NCBI GenBank assembly: GCA_029556005.1
Contig: JAKQGT010000213.1
Location: 1-9,243, forward strand
Origin: Chlamydiota bacterium
GTDB taxonomy: Bacteria; Chlamydiota; Chlamydiia; Chlamydiales; Simkaniaceae
Reading direction: 5' to 3'
DNA: 9,243 nt
The translations under genes and the position numbers were made by a program. Every line of letters begins with the position of its first letter. The first letter of the stretch is position 1. Shown here one piece after another: positions 1-6,692 of the stretch. The notes under the pieces were generated by a model. The model was not told the DNA's origin. It searched no databases and worked only from the letters and a program-made list of their open reading frames with translations.

Positions 1-38
1 CACCTTGTAAAATTTTTTCCATATAACTTAAGATGGCT

Positions 39-52
39 CCTTTTGCAAAAGG
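39..52 (+). promoter_or_regulatory. palindrome covering the SD of the large secreted-protein gene
   Basis: A perfect 14-nt palindrome, CCTTTTGCAAAAGG, sits just upstream of the ATG at 59. Its right arm, AAAAGG (47-52), is also the only Shine-Dalgarno-like sequence, 6 nt before the start codon. If it folds in the mRNA it gives 5 bp closed by a TGCA loop and would partly mask the ribosome site; as DNA it could be an operator. A -10-like TATAAC lies at 22-27, but the window edge hides any properly spaced -35. The palindrome is seen directly; any regulatory role is inference. Confidence 0.4.
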
Positions 53-58
53 TAGACA

Positions 59-2506
59 ATGAAACGAGCCATTTGGGGAATATCCCTTCTATGCATCATT
101 AGAGCAGTTGCAGGAGAATACGGATCCTTACTGACAACCACTGAAGAGGGAAGTCGATTAGCCACTCACCCACAAGTGAAGGAAACAATCGTTCAATCAA
201 GCCAGGAGTATGAGAAAAATCTCACACTCTATCGCCAAGGAACATTTTCGTATGACTCTCTTGAGACCAACTATTCTTCGACATTCTTAGCACTGCTCAA
301 CACAATAAAATCTCTGATCGCTCAAGACACTACAGGGGTGATTTCTCCGATCCAAAATGATTATGATACCGCCCATGCAGCAGAATATGAGGACCACTTA
401 AAACAACTGATAGGAATGACGCAAAAGGAGCTTCAGATTCCCGCTTATCAATGCCTCCTTCCGCCTAAAGATTCCGATAAAAACCTTCTAATTAACGGTG
501 ACTTTAGTGAAGGGACCACTGGATGGGAAATCACCGGAGGTTCGGGTACTCTAAAGATAAACTCCCCCGATCCTTATGATACTACAAGCCCTGTGGAAAA
601 TAAAAACAGCTTGTCTTTTTCAGACATCCCTTCCAAACCTGGCTATATCAGTGTCAGCCAAGAGGTCAAAACCGTTCCTGGTCATCTCTATTTAGTTGGA
701 GGTTATATCCTGGGATCACCTCCTAGTGGAGATAATGGAGCCTACTCAGGAGGAATCAGTGTAACAGGGGCAGTTTATCTTACGAGTTCAATCACACAAA
801 AAACAACCGCATTCCCTCAAGACTCCAATGAAATCGATGAAGGAGGGTTTCACCGTCGCTTTTTTTGGTTCACTGCTTCAGGAAACACCATGAGAGTGAG
901 CTTAAGTGGCGGAGAAAAAACAGTCTTTAAAAACATTGTCGTTAGCGACATCTCTCCCCTCTCTGATCCTTTGAGCTACGCCAATTCTGTTTTCCCAGAA
1001 GTGGGAACAGAGGGAGATCCTGATGTCGGGCACTACCCACAAGTAGAATGGAAATTACAAGTGGGTGACAACCTTTTAGATGGGGACATTTCCATTCAGA
1101 AAAACATCGATCCCTCTCCCCTAAAAAATGCAGGGCATCCCTATTGGTATTTTGATGGAAGTATCCCTGCAAATCACGAGATTAAAATCACCAATGCACT
1201 CAATGGCGCCCATGCTCTCTATATGCCTAAAGATGCTTCCACCACCACCAATGGCCCTATCCCTTGTCCTATTGGGGATTACACCCTCTTTGCAAAAGTT
1301 TTCGTCCCAGAAGGTGGCAGTGGAAGTGTTAATCTTCAATTCAACGGAACCTCTCTACTGAATAGCACCTCTCTCCCCAAAATCTCTGAAACCTTTACCT
1401 CTCTTACATCGGGGCAAGTGACACCCATTCAAATCAAAATCCCTGCAAGCACGTTTGAAAGTATGGAGCCGGGGACTTTTTTTAGACCTGCAGCCACATT
1501 AACCAACCTGAGTGATCCTGCATTTCTCTTTGCTGTCTGTTTGATTCCCGATCAGGCGACTCTTTATGATCAAATCAATCACATCAACCCTTATAACCCG
1601 GATCGCAGTTGGTATCAAAAAACCGGATCTATACAAACATATGATTTTACACAGGGAGCGATTAGTACAGATTGGGCTGTTGCCATCACTGGAAATACCA
1701 TGTTTGCTCCGGGAACCCCACCAAGTGATTTCACAAAAGTCACAAATAGTGGCATCCAGTTAATCAGTACCCGTGATAACACCTCCTCTCCTCCCTATGC
1801 AAATGGGGGCATTCAATCGACACAATTTATCCCCAGTGATCAAGATTTTTCTATTGAAATGACCTTCATCGCTACCAATGACGGATCTGGCTATGAACCA
1901 ACGGTAGCCCTTTGGACCTATGGAGAATCCCAGCGTGGTCCTAATCATCCCCTGTATCATACCCATGCTCCCGGCGCTGATCCTATTACCGAATTTGATT
2001 GTGAAATGGGTTCAGATATTTCTCCTAATATCCCCCCTCCTCTAAATTCTATTTGTGTACGTGATGGAAGTTATATTGGTCATGCTGTGGGAGGACATGG
2101 AGAATATTTAGATACCCATGCTGATGGAACCCCGCTTTGGAAAGTTGTTCCCAGTTTTTGGGATGGAAACGTCCATACACTCAAAATGGAAGGAAAATAT
2201 ACTGCCAATGGACGTCTTACTCTTACCCGCATTCTGGATGGGAATCCTCCCTTCAGTACTCAAGATCTTGGAACCGGTCCGTTCAGTCCTATGTATGTTA
2301 AAATTGCATTAGAAAACCCCGAATGGAATAGCCGAGGATTAGGAAATGGAAAGGCTCAGCTTGAAATCCAAAACATCACCATAAACATTGCACCACCCTC
2401 TGGACAAATTCCCCCTATCCCCCTAGAGCAAATAGATTATGCGTGGTTCACTCCCGGAGGGGGAGGAGGGTGTTCATACACTCCTTTTCAAAACACCACT
2501 GACTAG
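59..2506 (+). CDS. secreted multidomain protein with CBM-like modules and a C-terminal GH16-like (concanavalin-A-like) domain
   Basis: 815 residues. Residues 1-19 look like a Sec signal peptide (basic MKR, hydrophobic core, likely cleavage near AVA-G), so the product should leave the cytoplasm. Residues 20-135 look mostly helical and polar. From N142 the pattern NLLINGDFSEG...GW, followed by beta-rich sequence to about 300, resembles a CBM4/9-type carbohydrate-binding jelly roll. A second similar module starts near 336 (GDNLLDGD) and runs to about 500. Residues 528-780 resemble a concanavalin-A-like glucanase/lectin fold: a strand VALWTYGES, then EFDCE (E645, D647, E649), then FWDGNVHTLKMEG and RLTLTRILDG, which match the order of GH16 strands. 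In GH16 of the ExDxE type the first Glu is the nucleophile and the last the acid/base, so a beta-glycan hydrolase is possible; a sugar-binding protein without activity is the alternative. The C-terminus has a GGGGGC run. ATG at 59 has AAAAGG upstream and yields the signal peptide directly. No neighbour suggests a pathway. Confidence 0.8.
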   Translation: MKRAIWGISLLCIIRAVAGEYGSLLTTTEEGSRLATHPQVKETIVQSSQEYEKNLTLYRQGTFSYDSLETNYSSTFLALLNTIKSLIAQDTTGVISPIQNDYDTAHAAEYEDHLKQLIGMTQKELQIPAYQCLLPPKDSDKNLLINGDFSEGTTGWEITGGSGTLKINSPDPYDTTSPVENKNSLSFSDIPSKPGYISVSQEVKTVPGHLYLVGGYILGSPPSGDNGAYSGGISVTGAVYLTSSITQKTTAFPQDSNEIDEGGFHRRFFWFTASGNTMRVSLSGGEKTVFKNIVVSDISPLSDPLSYANSVFPEVGTEGDPDVGHYPQVEWKLQVGDNLLDGDISIQKNIDPSPLKNAGHPYWYFDGSIPANHEIKITNALNGAHALYMPKDASTTTNGPIPCPIGDYTLFAKVFVPEGGSGSVNLQFNGTSLLNSTSLPKISETFTSLTSGQVTPIQIKIPASTFESMEPGTFFRPAATLTNLSDPAFLFAVCLIPDQATLYDQINHINPYNPDRSWYQKTGSIQTYDFTQGAISTDWAVAITGNTMFAPGTPPSDFTKVTNSGIQLISTRDNTSSPPYANGGIQSTQFIPSDQDFSIEMTFIATNDGSGYEPTVALWTYGESQRGPNHPLYHTHAPGADPITEFDCEMGSDISPNIPPPLNSICVRDGSYIGHAVGGHGEYLDTHADGTPLWKVVPSFWDGNVHTLKMEGKYTANGRLTLTRILDGNPPFSTQDLGTGPFSPMYVKIALENPEWNSRGLGNGKAQLEIQNITINIAPPSGQIPPIPLEQIDYAWFTPGGGGGCSYTPFQNTTD

Positions 2507-2531
2507 AAACGACATTAATGAGACCAAGGTC

Positions 2532-2566
2532 TATACTCAAACAACTTTTAAAGTTGTTTGAGTATA
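2532..2566 (+). terminator. perfect 16-bp inverted repeat after the secreted-protein gene
   Basis: Arms 2532-2547 and 2551-2566 are perfectly complementary with a TTA loop. The repeat begins 26 nt after the stop codon of the large gene and ends 3 nt before the ATG of the broken hydrolase. No U-tract follows the stem on either strand, so it is not a canonical intrinsic terminator, but it could terminate or stabilise the 3' end of the upstream transcript. Just before it, AGACC-AA-GGTCT (2521-2532) forms a smaller inverted repeat. Confidence 0.5.
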
Positions 2567-2569
2567 ACT

Positions 2570-3513
2570 ATGCTTTGGAAATCGATAGGGCTGTTCATCA
2601 CCCTCCTCGTAGTAGGATTTTTGTACCAATTTGTCAGCACACAAATTGACCACTATCTCTATCCTCCGCCTGGAAAGCGGATTGATATTGGCGGATATAG
2701 CTTACAGGCCCTACAGTCATTTTAGACGCAGGAATGGGTCTTAACTCTTTAGACTGGTCTTTAGTTCAACCTAAAATCGCTGAGTTTTGCCAAGTTTGTA
2801 GCTTTGATCGAGCAGGATATGGCTGGAGTGATCTTAGTCCTTTAAAAAGAACAAGCAAAAACATTGTAAAAAAGTTACATGCCCTTTTGACTCAAGCAGG
2901 CATTCCAGGCCCCTACATCCTGGTTGGACACTCTTTTGGGGGAGCCAATGCCCGCCTTTATGCTAGTTGCTACCCTGACGAAGTCTATGGCGTTGTTCTC
3001 GTGGATGCTTCCAGTGAAGAACAACTAAAAAAACTCCCTCCCCCCTTGCCTCCTAACCTAGAAAAAATGGTATTTCTCTCAACTGAAGGTATTCTCCGGA
3101 TTCGCAACCATCTCCCCAATAATAGAAAAGAGTATACAATGTTTCCTGATCTCATCCAAAAAATGTATCTGGCAACAAATAGTGCAACAAAAGCTGTCAA
3201 AGCCAATATCAAAGAAGAAGATTGTATTACAGAGAGTTTAACTGAGCTCAAAATAGCAGGAGGATATCTGGGGAACCGACCCCTAATCGTTATTACAGCA
3301 GGAATTCCTCCAACCCCAGAGGAAACAGGAATGACTGAAGAGCAAATAAAAAAAATGATACAAATTTGGCATCATCTTCAAAAGGATCTATTAAAAAATT
3401 CGAGTCATTCCAAACAGGTGATTGCAAGAAAGAGTAATCATTTGATCCCACGCTACCAACCTGAAATCATTGTCGAATCCGTTAGAGAAATGATTCATGA
3501 GTATAGACAGTAG
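2570..3513 (+). pseudogene. frameshifted membrane-anchored alpha/beta hydrolase
   Basis: An ATG at 2570 opens a 51-codon frame with a hydrophobic anchor (residues about 6-22) and YPPPGKRIDIGGYSLQ, the usual N-terminal segment of lipase-like alpha/beta hydrolases, but it stops at TAG 2723-2725. The family continues in another frame from about 2707 with GPTVILDAGMG, then FDRAGYGWSD, the nucleophile elbow GHSFGG (Ser codon 2932-2934), LVDASSEEQ, and a C-terminal NHLIP...PEIIVESV with the catalytic His codon at 3439-3441. The roughly 8 residues normally between the first beta strand (GYxLH) and PTVxL are missing, and the frame changes exactly there. A small deletion not divisible by three is therefore the simplest explanation. 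The downstream frame has an ATG at 2734, but no spaced Shine-Dalgarno precedes it, and starting there would lose the first beta strands and the anchor. The 2570 start also lacks a clear ribosome site. Function before damage was probably ester hydrolysis; the substrate is unknown. A sequencing error could explain the frame change but not the missing residues. Confidence 0.7.
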
Positions 3514-3555
3514 AATAAAAACATAAATAACTGAAATTAAATGATTTAAAAAATA

Positions 3556-3585
3556 TTAAAAAAATATTTAAAATAAATTCATAAT
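3556..3585 (+). promoter_or_regulatory. candidate sigma-70-type promoter for the small-protein pair
   Basis: The stretch 3520-3590 is almost pure A/T. It contains TTAAAA (3556-3561) and CATAAT (3580-3585) with an 18-nt spacer, matching 4/6 and 5/6 of the -35 and -10 consensus. Transcription would start near 3592 and give a leader of about 185 nt. Weak matches are expected by chance in sequence this AT-rich, so the position is tentative; the location upstream of a gene pair with good ribosome sites is the main support. Confidence 0.35.
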
Positions 3586-3600
3586 TTATTAACATGAGGA

Positions 3601-3681
3601 TTGTAGATCGGTTCGTTTGAGCCTACAAGAGAAGTTTTTGGATAGAGTACAAAAGGGTCAGGAAGTAAAGGATACTCCTGA
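3601..3681 (+). other. structured 5' leader with two stem-loops
   Basis: Two hairpins can be drawn in the presumed leader of the small-protein pair. Hairpin 1 (3601-3628) pairs TTGTA with TACAA and, after a 4-nt bulge, GGTTC with GAGCC around a GTTT loop (one G-U pair). Hairpin 2 (3658-3681) pairs TCAGGA with TCCTGA and GTA with TAC around an AAGGA loop, with one bulged A. The octamer TTGTAGAT at 3601-3608 recurs at 3713-3720, so the CTACAAG at 3623-3629 could pair with either copy. No known riboswitch class was recognised. The remaining leader (3514-3600, 3682-3732) shows no gene. Confidence 0.35.
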
Positions 3682-3732
3682 TGCAATGACCTAAATCAAC
3701 AAAGTGAACTCCTTGTAGATGCTCATCGGGGT

Positions 3733-3772
3733 ACCTTTTTTTCATTTTGTTGAACAAAAATGAAAAAGAGGT
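3733..3772 (+). promoter_or_regulatory. long AU-rich hairpin sequestering the Shine-Dalgarno of the first small gene
   Basis: Positions 3733-3750 pair with 3754-3772 in an almost continuous stem of about 18 bp, with one G-U pair (3737/3768), one bulged A (3756) and a TGA loop (3751-3753). The 3' base of the stem includes AAAGAGG (3765-3771), the ribosome-binding site 8 nt before the ATG at 3780: C3734 and C3735 pair with G3771 and G3770. Folding would hide the SD. The geometry fits translational control, for example a temperature- or factor-dependent switch; which signal, if any, is inference. A terminator reading is less likely because the T-run is in the 5' arm. Confidence 0.55.
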
Positions 3773-3779
3773 TCTAGTA

Positions 3780-4175
3780 ATGACTAGCGTTATAGCAAAT
3801 AATAATCCCCCCTCTCCAGAAGAACAGTTTAAAACTGACTTAGGAGAATTAAAAATAGATCTCGATTATCTCCATAGTAAACCCCAAATTCTTAGAGATA
3901 GTCTCTATCAAAATACCCTCTATGCCTTCATGCAACAATTCTCGGAAGATTTCAATCAACTTCCAGAAGCTGAAAGAAAAAGCAATGAGATGCAAACTTT
4001 GGTCGATGATTTAGCCAGTAAAGGGCTCATCACTGAAAATCCTGATGGAATCGGCGTTTCTCCTTATCAAAGTCAGTTTGCCAATGCCCTGGATGGCCTG
4101 ACAATGCCCGGTGAAAGAAAATGGATTCCGAAGGTACTAGATCCTGCTATTAAAGCCGCAGAAAGTACTCTTTAA
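3780..4175 (+). CDS. unrecognised small protein, first of a tandem paralogous pair
   Basis: 131 residues from the ATG at 3780, preceded at 8 nt by AAAGAGG. A TTG 33 nt upstream would add MLNKNEKEVLV but lies inside the leader hairpin and has no ribosome site, so it is rejected. The protein is soluble-looking and acidic, with no membrane segment, no Sec signal and no cysteine. The N-terminus (MTSVIANNNPPSP) is polar and disordered-looking; residues 20-80 look amphipathic helical (DLGELKIDLDYL, QQFSEDFNQLP), followed by VDDLASKGLI and a turn-rich NPDGIGVSP. Residues 20-95 align with 30-106 of the next gene product, with about a quarter identical by hand alignment. I do not recognise the family. 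A polar Ser/Thr/Asn-rich N-terminus next to such genes in a chlamydia-like genome makes a type III secreted effector possible, but the sequence does not prove it. Confidence 0.75.
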   Translation: MTSVIANNNPPSPEEQFKTDLGELKIDLDYLHSKPQILRDSLYQNTLYAFMQQFSEDFNQLPEAERKSNEMQTLVDDLASKGLITENPDGIGVSPYQSQFANALDGLTMPGERKWIPKVLDPAIKAAESTL

Positions 4176-4206
4176 TATATTAATATAAATTTTCAAATTT
4201 GAGGAG
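4176..4206 (+). promoter_or_regulatory. AT-rich spacer with palindromes and strong RBS before the second small gene
   Basis: The 37-nt gap holds the perfect palindrome TATATTAATATA (4176-4187, directly after the TAA stop), then AAATTT-TC-AAATTT, then GAGGAG (4201-4206), an excellent Shine-Dalgarno 6 nt before the ATG at 4213. The short gap and same orientation suggest co-transcription with the first copy. Unlike the first copy, this SD is not covered by a long stem. The palindromes may be chance in A/T sequence. Confidence 0.45.
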
Positions 4207-4212
4207 AAACTC

Positions 4213-4641
4213 ATGAGCACAATAACAGCTACTTCAATAAACCAAACAACTGCTGTAAACCAAGAAAACAATAGCCAAATTCCACAAAATATCCAGAATG
4301 ATTTGCAAGAGCTAGAATCAAGACTTGAGCAATTACTACAGAATCCTAACGAAGCACAGAATCCTGCTTTTCAAGCAGTCATGAAACAGAGCCTTCAAAG
4401 GTTATTAGATGACTACAGTAAACTCTCTCCAGAACAAAAAGAAAATGCTCACTTAACTGCTGTGATGGATGATCTAAATCAAGGCTTAGGACTCATTCAA
4501 GAGGGACCTCAAGGCTTAGAAGTGGATCCTAACCTAAATACTGATCTCCAATATATCCTTTCGCAAGACAAAGATTTTATAAACAACATTTTGATCCCTG
4601 ATATTAATGCGTGCTCATCTTCCCCTGTTAGTCGAAGATAA
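4213..4641 (+). CDS. unrecognised small protein, second of a tandem paralogous pair
   Basis: 142 residues; ATG at 4213 with GAGGAG upstream. It is rich in Gln and Asn, without membrane segments or a Sec signal. The first 28 residues are polar and Thr/Asn/Gln-rich (MSTITATSINQTTAVNQENN), then helical heptad-like sequence (DLQELESRLEQLLQNP; SLQRLLDDYSKLSPEQ), VMDDLNQGLGLI and GPQGLEVDP. Shared features with the first copy, in the same order, are DLxEL, LxxLxxxP, QxxxxD, a L-P/S-E turn, DDL, GLIxE and P-x-G-x-x-V-x-P. The C-termini differ: this one ends in CSSSPVSRR, the first in KAAESTL. The pair most likely arose by an old duplication. The function is unknown; secretion by a type III system is a possibility only. 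A terminator-like hairpin follows 16 nt after the stop. Confidence 0.75.
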   Translation: MSTITATSINQTTAVNQENNSQIPQNIQNDLQELESRLEQLLQNPNEAQNPAFQAVMKQSLQRLLDDYSKLSPEQKENAHLTAVMDDLNQGLGLIQEGPQGLEVDPNLNTDLQYILSQDKDFINNILIPDINACSSSPVSRR

Positions 4642-4657
4642 CAGAGTCTTTTCCCCC

Positions 4658-4686
4658 AAGAGATGCTCTCGCTGAGAGCATCTCTT
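4658..4686 (+). terminator. shared hairpin between convergent genes
   Basis: A perfect 13-bp stem (4658-4670 with 4674-4686) and a GCT loop lies between the 3' end of the small-gene pair and the 3' end of the protease gene; the last paired base is part of the protease stop codon. The stem is GC-richer than its surroundings. A short TCTCTTTA follows on the plus strand and no T-run on the minus strand, so it is a better terminator for the rightward transcript, though the symmetry lets it act on both. Confidence 0.65.
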
Positions 4687-5819
4687 TACGAATGGTATAA
4701 CTTTTTAAAGTCTGGAATCTCTCGGAGCGCCTTAAACACTTCTTTTGTAAGAATGGTTTCTAAGTTGACAAAACCTGCTTTGCGAGCGGCTTTGAGCCAT
4801 CCAATCGCAGGGGCGTCTTGATGGAGAGCAGCGCACGCTTCGGCACTACGGAGAGCAATATCTGGATCGGGAATGAGTTGAAAACAAGGACCTGCTAACT
4901 CGACAACTAAGGGATAATCTTTCATTTCATACGCTGCGCGATGGAGCTGCATTTGAGCCTCGGGATTGAGGTGTTTTTTGATAGGATGGAGGATCTCATA
5001 GACCTCTTTAAACTCCTTTCTTTCTGCTTTAAGGGCTGCTAGATATTGGGAGACTAAGTTGAAAATAAGCCCCTTTTTCGCTTTCGTCCGCACCTCTTCT
5101 AGCTTCGGGATGGCGTCCTGTTTCCGGTTTTGTGTCAGGAGATCTTCGATCTCTTTTAATTTAAAGGTGAGATCTTCATTCTGATCGCTTTCGGTAATCA
5201 TACGTGTTTGTCTCCACGTGCTAAAATTTTGAAAGGCAAAGAGGAAAAAGATTGCCCCAATGATAAAATAGCCAATAAAGAAAAATCCCACGCTGAAAGC
5301 TGCGGAAAGGAGCATGCTCGTAAAAAGGGCATATTTCCTCCCTTTAGCCCCACACAAAGACTCCAAAATAACGCGCAGTAATTGTCCCCCATCTAAAGGC
5401 ATAACCGGGAGTAAATTCACAACGGTCCAAAAGAGATTGACCCACTGAAAAATACGCAAAGTATAAACCACAAAGGGAGAGGTGAAAAAACCTGTGGCTA
5501 ATAGGAGGGTCGCTACAAGAAACAAAAGAAATCCAAACAGAGGTCCATCGAGAACGACTAAAAACTCTCTCCATCCCCGCAATCTACGCCCTTCAGGATA
5601 GGTAAGCCCTCCAAAAGCAACCAACTCAATCCGTGGCCTTTGCCCAAAGTAGCGAGCAGTCAGGGCATGGCCAAATTCATGCACTAAGATAGAAACAAAA
5701 ATTACGAAAATCCAGAGAATGGTAGCAAGAAAGGGATTGGGCGATCCCGTACTATTGAGCCAACCGATGATCGCGGCAGTCACCCAAAAAAATGGAGAAA
5801 TTTTAACAGGTATTTTCAT
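4686..5819 (-). CDS. M50 (site-2-type) membrane metalloprotease with C-terminal TPR-like domain
   Basis: 377 residues. The first half is hydrophobic with about five or six membrane segments (roughly 8-22, 32-50, 88-112, 113-140, 163-197). It carries the zinc-binding HEFGH (H47, E48, H51) inside a segment, and [11 protein letters not shown] with D143 as the third zinc ligand, the two hallmarks of the S2P/SpoIVFB peptidase family. Such enzymes cut transmembrane substrates within the inner membrane, often to release regulators. Residues about 215-377 form a soluble helical-repeat domain (TPR-like, ending [13 protein letters not shown]) that probably selects or docks substrate. There is no PDZ domain. 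The ATG overlaps the sucD stop codon (ATGA, 4 nt), so translation is probably coupled; no strong separate SD is visible. It is last in the sucC-sucD operon. The family call is firm from both metal motifs; the substrate is unknown. Confidence 0.9.
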   Translation of the reverse strand: MKIPVKISPFFWVTAAIIGWLNSTGSPNPFLATILWIFVIFVSILVHEFGHALTARYFGQRPRIELVAFGGLTYPEGRRLRGWREFLVVLDGPLFGFLLFLVATLLLATGFFTSPFVVYTLRIFQWVNLFWTVVNLLPVMPLDGGQLLRVILESLCGAKGRKYALFTSMLLSAAFSVGFFFIGYFIIGAIFFLFAFQNFSTWRQTRMITESDQNEDLTFKLKEIEDLLTQNRKQDAIPKLEEVRTKAKKGLIFNLVSQYLAALKAERKEFKEVYEILHPIKKHLNPEAQMQLHRAAYEMKDYPLVVELAGPCFQLIPDPDIALRSAEACAALHQDAPAIGWLKAARKAGFVNLETILTKEVFKALREIPDFKKLYHS

Positions 5820-6691
5820 GACTTCATGGCTTTTAACATGGTAGCGCCCATATCAGCTGGAGACTCGGCAACAAAGACTCCCGCCCCTTTTAACGCTTCC
5901 ATCTTACCCTTCGCCGTCCCTTTTCCGCCAGAAACAATCGCCCCTGCATGTCCCATCCGACGTCCAGGAGGAGCTGTCACTCCTGCAATGAATCCCCCGA
6001 TAGGCTTGCTGCAATTTTTTTTGATCCAAGCAGCAGCCTCTTCTTCAGCATTCCCCCCAATTTCTCCAATCATAAAAATGCCGTGCGTGTCGGGGTCTTT
6101 TTCAAAAAGCTCCAAAACATCGATAAAATTCGTTCCATTCAGGGGATCTCCTCCAATCCCGACACAGCTCGACTGTCCTAAACCATTTTGCGTCGTTTGC
6201 CAAACGGCTTCATAGGTAAGTGTCCCAGAGCGAGACACAATCCCAATTTTCCCTTTTTTATGAATATATCCTGGCATGATACCGATTTTGCACTCCCCTG
6301 GCGTAATCACCCCGGGACAATTAGGCCCCACTAAACGGGAAGTCTTGGAAGCACTCATCACACGTGAAACTTCTAACATATCGCGAATAGGAATCCCTTC
6401 GGTAATACAGACAATCAAGGGGATCCCTGCATCTTCTGCTTCCAATATAGAATTAGCAGCAAAAGGTGGCGGGACAAAGATCATGGTGGCATCGGCATCT
6501 GTTTTTTTCTTCGCTTCATAAACCGTATCAAAGATCGGGATATCGAAAATGGTCTGTCCTCCCTTTCCTGGGGTCACCCCCCCCACAAATTGCGATCCAT
6601 AAGCAATGCCCTGCTCTGTGTGAAACTGTCCTGACTTCCCTGTAATCCCTTGTGTAATGACTTTGGTCTTTTTATTGACGAGGATCACCAT
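5816..6691 (-). CDS. sucD: succinyl-CoA synthetase (ADP/GDP-forming) alpha subunit
   Basis: 291 residues, normal family length. With the beta subunit it converts succinyl-CoA, ADP or GDP, and phosphate to succinate, CoA and ATP or GTP in the TCA cycle. The N-terminal Rossmann-like CoA-binding part shows [10 protein letters not shown] (15-24), GGVTPGKGG (37-45) and [19 protein letters not shown] (122-133), [10 protein letters not shown] and [12 protein letters not shown] follow. The phosphorylated active-site histidine is H248 in [15 protein letters not shown]. The start [10 protein letters not shown] matches the usual SucD N-terminus and is preceded by GGAGG (6700-6704, minus strand) at 8 nt, embedded in the end of sucC. 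One nucleotide separates it from the sucC stop and its own stop overlaps the protease start, so the three genes form an operon. All key residues are present; it should be active. Confidence 0.98.
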   Translation of the reverse strand: MVILVNKKTKVITQGITGKSGQFHTEQGIAYGSQFVGGVTPGKGGQTIFDIPIFDTVYEAKKKTDADATMIFVPPPFAANSILEAEDAGIPLIVCITEGIPIRDMLEVSRVMSASKTSRLVGPNCPGVITPGECKIGIMPGYIHKKGKIGIVSRSGTLTYEAVWQTTQNGLGQSSCVGIGGDPLNGTNFIDVLELFEKDPDTHGIFMIGEIGGNAEEEAAAWIKKNCSKPIGGFIAGVTAPPGRRMGHAGAIVSGGKGTAKGKMEALKGAGVFVAESPADMGATMLKAMKS

Positions 6692-6692
6692 T

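Noticed and set aside
2521..2532. Short inverted repeat AGACC-AA-GGTCT as a separate element
   Set aside because: Five-bp arms with a 2-nt spacer are too short to separate from chance; noted only beside the larger hairpin.
3594..3620. Eight-codon leader peptide (MRIVDRFV) upstream of the small-gene pair
   Set aside because: No Shine-Dalgarno precedes it, the sequence has no run of a regulatory amino acid, and short ORFs of this size are expected by chance.
3610..3623. GGTTC...GAGCC stem resembling a tRNA T-arm
   Set aside because: No acceptor, D or anticodon arms or CCA context surround it, so it is not a tRNA or tRNA remnant.
3747..3779. TTG-initiated N-terminal extension of the first small protein
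   Set aside because: It lies inside the SD-masking hairpin, has no ribosome site, and the ATG at 3780 has a well-spaced AAAGAGG and an N-terminus resembling that of the paralogue.
5826..6215. 129-codon open frame on the plus strand
   Set aside because: It is the antisense shadow of sucD, whose motifs and coding frame are unambiguous.
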